From: Bacteroidales bacterium
GTDB lineage: Bacteria; Bacteroidota; Bacteroidia; Bacteroidales; UBA1715
Reading direction: 5' to 3'
Length of the DNA stretch: 64,000 nucleotides
Assembly (NCBI GenBank): GCA_017516865.1
Contig: JAFXAU010000031.1
Span: 1-64,000 of the forward strand
This document shows positions 7,538-16,323 of this stretch, piece by piece (positions within the stretch are counted from its first letter, which is position 1; each line of letters opens with the position of its first letter). Under the pieces are notes generated by a model. That model ran no database searches and was not told where the DNA came from. It saw only the letters and a program-made list of their open reading frames with translations. The translations under genes were made by a program, and so were the position numbers.

Positions 7538-10362
7538 TGACAAAACAACCAACCGAAGAAACACTAATTATTGAAGGCGCAAGAGAACATAATCTCAAGA
7601 ATGTCAGCACTTTCATCCCGAGAAACTCTCTCACCGTCATCACCGGATTGAGCGGAAGCGGAAAGTCGTCACTTGCGTTCGATACGATTTATGCCGAAGG
7701 GCAACGACGCTACATAGAGACATTTTCGGCTTACGCCCGACAGTTCCTCGGTGCGTTGGAACGTCCTGATGTTGATAAAATTACAGGACTGAATCCCGTA
7801 ATTTCCATCGAACAAAAAACGGTAAACAAAAACCCTCGTTCTACAGTCGGAACAATTACCGAAATCTACGATTTTCTCCGTCTGCTTTATGCGAAAATCG
7901 GCGAAGCATACTCCTACGAAACGGGCGAAAAAATGGTCAAATACACGACCGAAAAAATCATAGAAATGATTTACGAAAAATTTCATGGAGAAAAAATATA
8001 CCTCCTTGCCCCTCTCATCAAAGGTCGAAAGGGACATTACATGGAACTTTTCGAACAATATCGACGGAAAGGTTACCTCTATGCCCGCATAGATAATTCA
8101 ATAGCCGAACTGACACCGGGTTTGAAATTAGACCGATACCGCAATCATACAATCGAATTGGTTGTCGACAAATTCAAAATCAGCGATAAAGAAGATTCAC
8201 GTATAAAACAATCCATAGAAACCGCCATGAAGCTTGGCAAAGGCGTTGTGATGGTTTTGAACATGGACACAAACGAGATTCGATTTTTCAGCCGAAAACT
8301 CATGTGCCCGACTACAGGATTATCGTACAACGACCCTGCTCCACACACATTCTCGTTTAATTCGCCACAAGGCGCTTGTCCGCATTGCGACGGTCTTGGC
8401 GTAGTTGACGAAATCGATATTGAAAAAATTATTCCCGACCAAAAATTATCAATAAAAAACGGTGCGATAAAACCACTTGGCAGTTATAGGAAAAACTTGA
8501 TTTTCTGCAAATTAGAAGCAGTCCTTGCAAAATTCGGACACAAAATCGAAACACCATTTGCGGAACTGTCTGACGAATGTAAACATGCCCTTTTAAACGG
8601 CTCGCAGGAAATGTTTTCGTTTGTTTCAAACCCAATTGGCGTTGATGCTAACTATTTCATGGGATTTGAAGGACTTGTAGCTCTGATTGAAAAACAAATG
8701 GAATTTCAAGATGACGACAAAAGAATAGATTATTACGTCAAAAAAAACGTCTGTCCCGTCTGCAATGGTCAGCGACTGAATAAGGAAGCGCTACATTTTA
8801 AAATTACAGGGCAAAACATTGCGGAAATTTCCAATCTGACAATTGAACGCTTTTACGAATGGATTTCCGACCTTCCGAAACACTTATCGGCACAACAAAA
8901 CAGAATTGGTAGCGAAATAATAAAAGAAGTGCAGACCCGTACAAAATTCCTGCTTGACGTAGGTCTCACCTACCTTTCGCTCAATAGAAGTTCGCAAACC
9001 CTTTCGGGAGGCGAAAGTCAGCGTATACGACTTGCCACACAAATTGGTTCGAAACTCGTCAACGTGCTGTATATTCTGGATGAACCGAGTATCGGTCTTC
9101 ATCAACGTGACAACGTAAAATTGATTGATTCTTTGAAAAAACTGCGAGATGCGGGAAATACCGTCATTGTTGTTGAACACGACGAAGAAATGATTCGTGC
9201 CGCCGATTATGTGATAGATTTCGGTCCCGGTGCTGGTCGAAAAGGCGGAGAAATTGTCGCATCGGGTTATATTGACGATTTTCTGAAACAAAATAGTCTA
9301 ACTATCGACTATCTGAACGGAACGAAAAAAATAGAGATTCCCATATCCCGTAGAGTCGGAAACGGAAAGACTCTTTCGTTGATTGGAGCCACAGGGAATA
9401 ATCTCAAGAATGTATCCGTGACATTTCCGCTTGGCACATTTATTTGCATTACGGGCGTCTCGGGAAGTGGAAAATCTACATTAATCAACCAGACGCTCCA
9501 TCCTATTCTAAACAGACATTTTTTCAGAGCAAAGGCAGAACCGCTACCGTACAAAGAAATTCAAGGACTCGAAAACATAAACAAAGTCATAGAAATTGAC
9601 CAGGCACCGCTCGGTCGAACTCCACGCTCAAATCCAGCGACGTACACCGACATTTTCAGTGAAATCAGAAAACTGTTCGAAGCATTGCCTGAAGCGAAAA
9701 TGCGAGGCTACAAAGCCGGACGTTTCTCGTTCAATGTAAAAGGTGGTCGATGCGAAGCTTGTAAAGGTGCCGGCGTAAAAGTCATTGAAATGAACTTTCT
9801 GCCCGACGTACTTGTCACATGCGAAGAATGTCACGGGAAACGCTACAACAGAGAGACGCAGGAGGTTCGCTACAAAGGAAAATCCATCAGCGACGTGCTC
9901 GACATGACTATCAATCAAGGTGTTGAATTTTTCGAGTCTATAAAGAGTTTGTACACCAAACTTAAAACCCTGCAAGACGTGGGACTTGGTTACCTGAAAT
10001 TGGGACAACCGTCAAACACACTTTCTGGCGGCGAAGCACAGCGAGTAAAATTAGCAGCCGAACTATCGAAAAAAGACACGGGAAACACGTTGTACATACT
10101 TGATGAGCCCACAACAGGACTACATTTTCACGATATAAACATATTGCTTGGCGTACTACAACGACTTGTAGACAAAGGAAATACGGTGATTGTCATTGAA
10201 CATAACCTCGACGTAATTAAAGTTGCTGACTACATTATCGACATCGGTCCCGACGGAGGTGAACATGGCGGACAAATTATTGCACAAGGGACTCCCGAAG
10301 AAATTGCAAAAAATTCAGAAAGTTTTACGGGACAGTTTCTTAAAGATTTGCTAAGAAATTGA
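7537..10362 (+). CDS. uvrA: excinuclease ABC subunit A
   Basis: The 941-aa UvrA protein, the damage-sensing ATPase of nucleotide excision repair that works with UvrB and UvrC. It has two ABC ATPase modules: Walker A GLSGSGKSSL (about 35-44) with signature LSGGESQRIRLA, and GVSGSGKSTL with LSGGEAQRVKLA. Zinc-binding Cys clusters are present (CPHCDGLG, CPVCNGQRL, CEACKGAG paired with CEECHGKRY). Length is normal. It overlaps the lytic transglycosylase stop by one base, so it looks like the last gene of the polysaccharide operon, an uncommon partner. Its 3' end overlaps the convergent sugar kinase by 23 bases. Confidence 0.98.
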   Translation: MTKQPTEETLIIEGAREHNLKNVSTFIPRNSLTVITGLSGSGKSSLAFDTIYAEGQRRYIETFSAYARQFLGALERPDVDKITGLNPVISIEQKTVNKNPRSTVGTITEIYDFLRLLYAKIGEAYSYETGEKMVKYTTEKIIEMIYEKFHGEKIYLLAPLIKGRKGHYMELFEQYRRKGYLYARIDNSIAELTPGLKLDRYRNHTIELVVDKFKISDKEDSRIKQSIETAMKLGKGVVMVLNMDTNEIRFFSRKLMCPTTGLSYNDPAPHTFSFNSPQGACPHCDGLGVVDEIDIEKIIPDQKLSIKNGAIKPLGSYRKNLIFCKLEAVLAKFGHKIETPFAELSDECKHALLNGSQEMFSFVSNPIGVDANYFMGFEGLVALIEKQMEFQDDDKRIDYYVKKNVCPVCNGQRLNKEALHFKITGQNIAEISNLTIERFYEWISDLPKHLSAQQNRIGSEIIKEVQTRTKFLLDVGLTYLSLNRSSQTLSGGESQRIRLATQIGSKLVNVLYILDEPSIGLHQRDNVKLIDSLKKLRDAGNTVIVVEHDEEMIRAADYVIDFGPGAGRKGGEIVASGYIDDFLKQNSLTIDYLNGTKKIEIPISRRVGNGKTLSLIGATGNNLKNVSVTFPLGTFICITGVSGSGKSTLINQTLHPILNRHFFRAKAEPLPYKEIQGLENINKVIEIDQAPLGRTPRSNPATYTDIFSEIRKLFEALPEAKMRGYKAGRFSFNVKGGRCEACKGAGVKVIEMNFLPDVLVTCEECHGKRYNRETQEVRYKGKSISDVLDMTINQGVEFFESIKSLYTKLKTLQDVGLGYLKLGQPSNTLSGGEAQRVKLAAELSKKDTGNTLYILDEPTTGLHFHDINILLGVLQRLVDKGNTVIVIEHNLDVIKVADYIIDIGPDGGEHGGQIIAQGTPEEIAKNSESFTGQFLKDLLRN

Positions 10363-11245
10363 CATCTATATAATTATCCATCGATTGACAGACATTTGCG
10401 GCACAGCGTATTGCAAACGGAATAGCCTTGTCCCAGAACTCCCGCTCTATCGTTGCAATGTTTGATTTAGAAATATAAGATTTCGACAAACAATGCAATA
10501 TGCCCGCATTAAACGTGTCGCCAGCCCCTATGGTACTAACAACTTGAATTTGAGGAACAGTATACGACAATGAATATGAATCTGTTACAACAACAACATC
10601 GTTTTTGTTTTGCGTATAAACCAACACTTTCACGTTGAATTTCTGCAATTCTGAAAAAACAATCTTCACGTTGTTAGTTCCGAACATTGCCACGGCATCT
10701 TCATCAGAAATATGCACAAGATCGGCAAAACCAAAATTTTCGTGTAAAAAAATATATTCCGTTGAATCTTTCGATAGTTTCTTACGCATGTTGGGGTCGT
10801 ACATAAGTAAAACACCCTGTTCCGTCGCATTCCGCAAAACATTTGCAACACTTTGACGTACGCGAGAATTCAAGGCAAAAGAAGATGAAAATAATACAAT
10901 ATCATTTTCTGCAAAAGAAAACTCTCCTATTGGCATCGGTTTATCGAATTCCTTATAGAAGGAATATTTTGCATCATTGTTTTCGTTCAAAAAAGCCAAA
11001 GCCAACGAGGTCTTTTTGTCTTCATATTGAACAACGTGCGAAGCATCCACGCCGTTGTCTGCAAGAAAACGCTTACACCAGTCGCCTAACTCATCAGTTC
11101 CTATCTCCGAAATAAAAGAAACCCTATTTCCGAGTCGCCCTAAACTCACAGACGTATTCAACGCCGAACCGCCAACCTTTGCTGCCTGCGGCTGCATATT
11201 CTTGAAAATCAAATCAATGACAGTTTCTCCTATTGTGTAAATCAT
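10340..11245 (-). CDS. PfkB-family carbohydrate kinase (probable fructokinase)
   Basis: A 301-aa ribokinase-fold sugar kinase. It has an N-terminal glycine-rich substrate motif (KVGGSALNTSVSLGRLG) and the PfkB signature with anion hole and catalytic Asp (STIGAGDTFNAGI). Fructokinase is the likeliest activity by overall look, but other sugars or nucleosides are possible. The start at 11245 (MIYTIGETVIDLIF) is chosen because a -7 box lies just upstream at 11259-11266 and the family starts there; a longer frame to 11305 crosses that box. It converges on and overlaps the uvrA end by 23 bases. Confidence 0.9.
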   Translation of the reverse strand: MIYTIGETVIDLIFKNMQPQAAKVGGSALNTSVSLGRLGNRVSFISEIGTDELGDWCKRFLADNGVDASHVVQYEDKKTSLALAFLNENNDAKYSFYKEFDKPMPIGEFSFAENDIVLFSSSFALNSRVRQSVANVLRNATEQGVLLMYDPNMRKKLSKDSTEYIFLHENFGFADLVHISDEDAVAMFGTNNVKIVFSELQKFNVKVLVYTQNKNDVVVVTDSYSLSYTVPQIQVVSTIGAGDTFNAGILHCLSKSYISKSNIATIEREFWDKAIPFAIRCAANVCQSMDNYIDVNFLANL

Positions 11246-11258
11246 TGCAATTTTTTTA

Positions 11259-11266
11259 CAAAAATA
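11259..11266 (-). promoter_or_regulatory. -7 box (CAAAAATA on plus strand)
   Basis: Reverse complement is TATTTTTG, a TAnnTTTG match 14 bases before the sugar kinase start. Confidence 0.5.
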
Positions 11267-11305
11267 AGAAAGCAGATCGAATTTCAATCTGCTTTCCCAT
11301 TTCAT

Positions 11306-11470
11306 TTAAGCGACAACCAAATCGCCATAATTGGCATTAGCCCATTTCCGTAGGATTTTTGCATCTTGGGGTGTTAAATAACCAAGACATTTCTTCAATT
11401 CTTTACGAAACAAGTCTGCATCAAAACTCATTTTCGTCAATATTTTCTTGCTATACTCTAACATACCCAT
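11306..11470 (-). CDS. 54-aa small protein, conserved-looking
   Basis: A short ORF of 54 codons reading MGMLEYSKKILTKMSFDADL at its start and ending ...ILRKWANANYGDLVVA. It is charged, probably helical, and has no signal peptide or TM. I recall similar short proteins beginning MLEYxKxIL+KVSFD in many Bacteroidota, usually unannotated; function unknown. M1 at 11470 or M3 at 11464 may be the start. It lies 60 bases upstream of the sugar kinase, on the same strand. A weak -7-like TACATTTA lies about 20 bases upstream of its start. Confidence 0.65.
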   Translation of the reverse strand: MGMLEYSKKILTKMSFDADLFRKELKKCLGYLTPQDAKILRKWANANYGDLVVA

Positions 11471-11551
11471 AATAAAAAATTTCGTTCATAAATGTACAAT
11501 ATCAACACCCCCTTTGTCAAGAATCTTGCCAAAAATTTTATGAACAAAAAT

Positions 11552-11574
11552 TATTTTTGTGCGACTACGTAGTC
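11552..11574 (+). promoter_or_regulatory. -7 box followed by 12-bp palindrome
   Basis: TATTTTTG (11552-11559) matches TAnnTTTG and is followed 3 bases later by the perfect palindrome GACTACGTAGTC (11563-11574), which would straddle the transcription start. It could be a distal regulated promoter for the DUF389 gene, or a relic of a repeat element. Confidence 0.35.
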
Positions 11575-11643
11575 TGGGACACAACACATATACCCTCATA
11601 ACTAATAACCCATAATTCATAACCCACAACTCATAATTCTTTT

Positions 11644-11651
11644 TATATTTG
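11644..11651 (+). promoter_or_regulatory. -7 box TATATTTG
   Basis: Perfect TAnnTTTG match 22 bases before ATG 11674 of the DUF389 gene. An AT-rich CATAATTC-type tandem repeat (about 11598-11640) precedes it. Confidence 0.55.
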
Positions 11652-11673
11652 CCTAATAAATTTAAACAAAACT

Positions 11674-13023
11674 ATGGCAAAACCGAATTTTTCGAAAATT
11701 ACAGAGTCTCTGCAACATCTCATCAATATAAAACATGACTGCGACGCAGAAGCAACAATCAACAATATTTCGGAAAGTTCCGAATTCAAAGGTCTGAATG
11801 TCTGGATTCTCGTATTTGCCATATTCCTCGCCTCAATCGGCCTCAACGTAAACTCCACGGCTGTGATTATCGGAGCCATGCTCGTGTCGCCGCTCATGGG
11901 ACCAATCATGGGAATCGGTCTCGCAATAGGCATCTCCGACTTGAAACTGCTAAAAAAATCGCTGAAGAACTTGTTGGTGATGACGCTCATAAGTCTTTTG
12001 GTTTCATCACTTTACTTCTTTGTAACTCCGTTAAGCGACGCCCAGTCAGAACTTTTGGCACGAACACGCCCGACAATTTTCGACGTACTCATTGCATCGT
12101 TCGGTGGTTTTGCCGGCATTGTGGCTTCGTCACGCAAACAGGAAAAAACCACGGTGGTTTCGGGTGTGGCAATCGCCACGGCCTTGATGCCTCCACTCTG
12201 CACGGCAGGTTATGGTCTCGGAACGGGACAAATCAATTACTTTTTAGGTGCATTCTACTTGTTTTTCATAAACTCGTTCTTCATTGCTCTCGCCACATTC
12301 TTAATCATAAAATATCTTGAATTTCCCGAAAAGGAATACATAGACGAAAACCGTAGAAAAAAAGTTCGGAGAACCATCACGGTATTCTCACTCATCGTCA
12401 TTATTCCCAGCGTGTTCATGGCACTCAATGTAATAAAAGAAACCGCTTTCAACAGTGCGTCAATCAAATACATAAGCGATTTGGAACAAAGCGAACGCCT
12501 GAGCGATGTACAAATCATAAAAAGTTCCAGAAACTACGAAAACAAAAAAATAGAATTGGCTTTTGTGGGAAAAACCCTGACAGACGAGCAAAAACAATAT
12601 CTTCAACAACATTTAATTGAATGTGGATTAGACGATGTTTCTCTCAACATTAAACAATCGGGAACGGAATCTTTTGACTTAAATCATCAATCGGAACTCA
12701 TTCAAAATCTGTTAGATAAGAAAGATTTGGAACTCACTCGGAGCGATTCAATAATCAATACGTTGCAAAAGGAGATAACCATGCTCCAAGACAACAACAA
12801 AATCAATATGTCGCAACTTGCTACGGAAATACAAGCCCTCTACCCCGACATTCAAAAGTTCGAATTTGGCGAAACCGAACAATACAATTTACAAAATAAC
12901 TCAACGCAAAAATATCCTACAATAACACTGCACTGGAACAACGGGAAACAGTCCGACGCCAAGTTCAACAAATGGCTCAAGGCACGTTTGAACGACACGA
13001 CGCTCATAATAAAAAACGAATAA
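11674..13023 (+). CDS. DUF389 family membrane protein
   Basis: A 449-aa protein. The first 45 residues are soluble, then about six TM helices (45-260) include the conserved glycine/proline-rich NSTAVIIGAMLVSPLMGPIMG and VSGVAIATALMPPLCTAGYGL blocks that define DUF389. The C-terminal part (about 270-449) is a soluble, coiled-coil-prone tail longer than in minimal members. Function is unknown; a transport or ion-related role has been guessed for the family. A close -7 box at 11644-11651 suggests it is transcribed alone, and a WYL regulator follows 128 bases later with its own promoter. Confidence 0.88.
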   Translation: MAKPNFSKITESLQHLINIKHDCDAEATINNISESSEFKGLNVWILVFAIFLASIGLNVNSTAVIIGAMLVSPLMGPIMGIGLAIGISDLKLLKKSLKNLLVMTLISLLVSSLYFFVTPLSDAQSELLARTRPTIFDVLIASFGGFAGIVASSRKQEKTTVVSGVAIATALMPPLCTAGYGLGTGQINYFLGAFYLFFINSFFIALATFLIIKYLEFPEKEYIDENRRKKVRRTITVFSLIVIIPSVFMALNVIKETAFNSASIKYISDLEQSERLSDVQIIKSSRNYENKKIELAFVGKTLTDEQKQYLQQHLIECGLDDVSLNIKQSGTESFDLNHQSELIQNLLDKKDLELTRSDSIINTLQKEITMLQDNNKINMSQLATEIQALYPDIQKFEFGETEQYNLQNNSTQKYPTITLHWNNGKQSDAKFNKWLKARLNDTTLIIKNE

Positions 13024-13095
13024 TTGCAAAAATCTTGCACTCAATAATTTAGTGCATTGAGACGCTTCGTTGTCAAGAAATTCCATTGCATTTAT

Positions 13096-13126
13096 TTTGC
13101 ATTTCTCTATTTTTGCAGTATATTTG
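13096..13126 (+). promoter_or_regulatory. complete Bacteroidota promoter (TTTG-N19-TATATTTG)
   Basis: TTTG at 13096-13099, a 19-base spacer and TATATTTG at 13119-13126 match both boxes of the primary sigma factor promoter. The gene start ATG 13152 lies 25 bases downstream. Confidence 0.7.
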
Positions 13127-13151
13127 CACTATAATCAAAACACGTTTTGCT

Positions 13152-14171
13152 ATGCCTGCATACAAATCAAAAAACTTTCGTTTTAGAATCATAGACGAAT
13201 GTCTTAAAGACACGTCACGCACATGGACATTGGACAATCTTATTGAAGAAGTGTCACGGAAACTTTCCGACGAATTCAACGTAGAAAAAGTGAGCCGTCG
13301 TTCAATCCAATACGACATTGCCCTCATGCGTGAGAAACAGCCTGTCGGCTACAATGCTCCAATCGTGTGCATAAACGGAAATTACTCATATTCCGACCCG
13401 GAATTTTCCATTCAAAACATGCAGCTGAGCAAACCCGACATCGACAATCTTACGGAAGTCATCAACACGCTGAAGCAATACAAGCAATATTCCCACCTTG
13501 GCGACATTTCGAAACTGATAGAGAAAATTGAAGCTATCATCGCGATAAATCCAACGCCAAATTCTCAAATTGCCTCGTTTGAATCGAGCCAAAAACTTCA
13601 AAAAGGCGTTCCTTGGCTTAAACAGATTGTGGAAGCAGTTGCAGGCAAACACGTGATAGAACTTTCAATCCGCAAAAAAAACGACGAAATTATACAAAAA
13701 GTCCTTCATCCATATTTTCTGAAAGAATATAATAATGAATGGTATTTGTTCGGTCTCGAAGATCCGTCGGCACAGTTGATTTCCGTCCATGTGTGCGACA
13801 TTGCGGCCATTTCGCCACAAATCATCACCTTCATCGAAAATGAGACATATACAATAGATAATTACTTCAATTACTTAATCGGAACAACGCCAGGCGAAAG
13901 CGCCAAACCTGTCAATGTAAGCCTCAAAGCAAACGCAGCAATCGTTTCCGACATAAAAAGACACCCGTTCCACCCGTCGCAAGTCGTAAACGACATGGGC
14001 GAAGACGGTGCAATAATTGACATGAAAGTGATTGTAAACCAAGACCTTGCTGAACGGATTTTAAGTTATGGCTCAAAAATTAAAGTAGAAGCACCCGACA
14101 AATTACGGAAATCTATACTTAACGAACTCAAATCTGCCTACGAAGCATACTTCCAACTGTCACTGTTTTAG
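13152..14171 (+). CDS. WYL-domain transcriptional regulator
   Basis: A 339-aa cytoplasmic regulator. The N-terminal 70 residues look like a winged-helix/HTH segment (TWTLDNLIEEVSRKL, VSRRSIQYDIALMRE). The central WYL domain carries EWYLFGLE (Trp-Tyr-Leu at about 197-199), and a C-terminal WCX-like extension (about 260-339) follows. WYL proteins bind nucleic acid or nucleotide ligands and regulate stress, DNA damage or defence genes. No defence genes are adjacent here, so the target is unknown. ATG 13152 is chosen because a complete promoter ends at 13126; the upstream TTG at 13086 precedes the promoter. Confidence 0.9.
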   Translation: MPAYKSKNFRFRIIDECLKDTSRTWTLDNLIEEVSRKLSDEFNVEKVSRRSIQYDIALMREKQPVGYNAPIVCINGNYSYSDPEFSIQNMQLSKPDIDNLTEVINTLKQYKQYSHLGDISKLIEKIEAIIAINPTPNSQIASFESSQKLQKGVPWLKQIVEAVAGKHVIELSIRKKNDEIIQKVLHPYFLKEYNNEWYLFGLEDPSAQLISVHVCDIAAISPQIITFIENETYTIDNYFNYLIGTTPGESAKPVNVSLKANAAIVSDIKRHPFHPSQVVNDMGEDGAIIDMKVIVNQDLAERILSYGSKIKVEAPDKLRKSILNELKSAYEAYFQLSLF

Positions 14172-14230
14172 AGAATTAAAAATTATGAATTGCACATTGT
14201 GCATTGTGCATTGTGAATTGTGAATTATTT
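14172..14230. repeat. tandem CATTGTG-type intergenic repeat
   Basis: Short direct repeats (GCACATTGTGCATTGTGCATTGTG) fill the gap before dnaG. The same kind of unit recurs at about 39890, 43050 and 43705. Confidence 0.55.
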
Positions 14231-16279
14231 ATGATTCCTCAGGATACAAAAGAACGAATATATAGTCTAACCCGCATTGACGAGGTTGTTTCGGATTTTG
14301 TTTCCTTAAAAAAAGCCGGTGCAAATTACAAAGGTTGCTGTCCGTTTCACGACGAAAAAACTCCGTCGTTCGTTGTCTCTCCCGCAAAAGGAATATACAA
14401 ATGTTTCGGATGTGGGAAATCAGGCAACGCCGTCGGATTCATCATGGAAATAGAAAAATGTTCTTTTGTCGACGCTCTTAAATATTTAGGAAGAAAATAT
14501 CATGTCGACATTGTAGAAACGGAACTCACCGAAGAAGAAAAGCAGCGACGCGACATTCGCGAAAGCCTACAGGTGATAAATCAATATGCAGCCGAATTCT
14601 TTGAAAAAAGCATGTGGGAAACCGACGAAGGAAAATCTATAGGTTTGTCCTATTTTGTAGAACGAGGATTTACTGAGGAAACCATACGGAAATTCCGCCT
14701 TGGCTTTAGTCCGACGAAAAAAACGGCTTTTGCCGAAGATGCAGAGAAAAAAGGTTATAAGACCGAATATCTTCAGAAAGTCGGACTAATTTCGGTGGGC
14801 GACAATTACAAAATCGACCGCTTTCATGGACGAGTTATGTTCCCCATCATGTCGGTTTCGGGCAATGTGATTGGATTCGGCGGACGCGTGATGACACCAG
14901 CCAACGAACATGTGCAAGGCGGTGCGAAATACGTCAATTCTCCCGAATCGGAAGTTTACAATAAAAGTAAGACGCTCTATGGAATTTCGTTTGCCAAAAG
15001 TGAAATTTCAAAAAAAGACGAATGCATTTTAGTGGAAGGCTACACCGACGTGATTTCCATGCATCAGGCAGGAATCACCAACGTGGTTGCTTCATCGGGT
15101 ACGTCGCTGACAAACGACCAAATCGACCTGTTAAGCCGATTCACTAAAAATGTCGTCATTATTTACGACGGCGACAATGCCGGCATAAAAGCTGCGACAC
15201 GCGGAATCGACATGATTCTCGAAAAAGACCTGAACGTGAGAGTACTTCTTCTACCCGACGGCGACGATCCAGATTCATTTGCACGGAAACACACCTCAGA
15301 AGAAATCGCACAATATATAGAAACAAACAAAGTCGATTTTCTCACTTTCAAAACCAGACTTGCGGCAAAGGAAACCGAAAACGACCCGATAAATCGTGCA
15401 CGTTTCATCAACGACATTGCTGCCACAATAGCAAAAATTCCCGATCAAATCAAACGGGCCGTTTTCATTCAACAATGTGGCAAAATCCTGAATATCAGCG
15501 AACAAGCATTTACCGACCAAATCAATAAAATCAATCGTCAATATAGCGTCCGTCCAAATAAAGAACAGGCGTCACAAACAGTTACACCCAAAGTCGAACA
15601 AATAAAAAATGAACAAATTGACAAACTTCTTGCAAGCGAAAAAGAACTTACAAAATTACTTGTGAAATATGGGCAAAACGATGTTTTGATTGACGACAGC
15701 GATATTTTCTACGAAATAAAAAAACATTTTTGGCTGATTGCGGAAAAGAACAAAATCGAACAAAAAGACATAGACGAAAATCGAAAAACAAAAGAAATCA
15801 ACAAACTCTCCTACCCTGAGAAAAACTCTTTGTTTCAGGGAAAGTTACAAGATTACATATACAATCAAACAACGCAAAATATTGTCACTGGTAGCGAAAT
15901 ATCTCTCATTCCTGTAAACGAGACTGAAAATCAAATTTATACGGAATATTATGCACATTTAAACGAAAAAGGCGACAAAATCACCGATTACCTCCGCGAT
16001 TTCGTCAATGCCGAACGCGTTGCCGACATTCTTAGCGACAACAACAGCCTCGACTTAAAATATTGGAAAAAACGAGACATCAATACCGACGAAAATTCGC
16101 TTAACGAAGTCATTGGAAATTACGCAAAAGAAACGCTTATAGAATACGCCAAGCGAAGAATTGAAGCATTACGGGAAAATCTCTGTAAAAATTTCGACCC
16201 TGCAACTATCAATATTCTAACGACTTACAATATTTGCATCACGTTACTTTCAAAACAATCGCACCATATTAGTCGATAA
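14231..16279 (+). CDS. dnaG: DNA primase
   Basis: A 682-aa primase that makes RNA primers at the replication fork. It has a CHC2 zinc finger (CCPFHDEKTPSF and YKCFGCGKSGNAV, about 35-70), a DnaG catalytic core with Toprim (CILVEGYTDVISMHQ, SSGTSLTNDQ, VIIYDGDNAGIKAA) and a C-terminal helicase-binding region of about 230 residues, rich in Lys/Glu/Asn and less conserved. ATG 14231 (MIPQDTKERIYSL) is chosen over the longer frame, which reads through the CATTGTG repeat. It is the usual size for Bacteroidota. Confidence 0.97.
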   Translation: MIPQDTKERIYSLTRIDEVVSDFVSLKKAGANYKGCCPFHDEKTPSFVVSPAKGIYKCFGCGKSGNAVGFIMEIEKCSFVDALKYLGRKYHVDIVETELTEEEKQRRDIRESLQVINQYAAEFFEKSMWETDEGKSIGLSYFVERGFTEETIRKFRLGFSPTKKTAFAEDAEKKGYKTEYLQKVGLISVGDNYKIDRFHGRVMFPIMSVSGNVIGFGGRVMTPANEHVQGGAKYVNSPESEVYNKSKTLYGISFAKSEISKKDECILVEGYTDVISMHQAGITNVVASSGTSLTNDQIDLLSRFTKNVVIIYDGDNAGIKAATRGIDMILEKDLNVRVLLLPDGDDPDSFARKHTSEEIAQYIETNKVDFLTFKTRLAAKETENDPINRARFINDIAATIAKIPDQIKRAVFIQQCGKILNISEQAFTDQINKINRQYSVRPNKEQASQTVTPKVEQIKNEQIDKLLASEKELTKLLVKYGQNDVLIDDSDIFYEIKKHFWLIAEKNKIEQKDIDENRKTKEINKLSYPEKNSLFQGKLQDYIYNQTTQNIVTGSEISLIPVNETENQIYTEYYAHLNEKGDKITDYLRDFVNAERVADILSDNNSLDLKYWKKRDINTDENSLNEVIGNYAKETLIEYAKRRIEALRENLCKNFDPATINILTTYNICITLLSKQSHHISR

Positions 16280-16294
16280 TTCAGAAAAAAAGCC

Positions 16295-16302
16295 TATCTT
16301 TA
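16295..16302 (+). promoter_or_regulatory. near-consensus -7 box TATCTTTA
   Basis: One mismatch to TAnnTTTG, 21 bases before ATG 16324. ATG 16306 lies only 3 bases after it, so 16324 is favoured as the glycosyltransferase start. Confidence 0.35.
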
Positions 16303-16323
16303 CCTATGGCTTATTTTCGAGAA

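Noticed and set aside
13152-14171. WYL regulator as marker of a defence island
   Set aside because: Neighbours are dnaG and a DUF389 gene; no restriction, CBASS, retron or abortive-infection components seen.
14190-14225. possible CRISPR-like array from CATTGTG repeats
   Set aside because: Units are only 7-10 bases with no spacers of constant size and no cas genes nearby.
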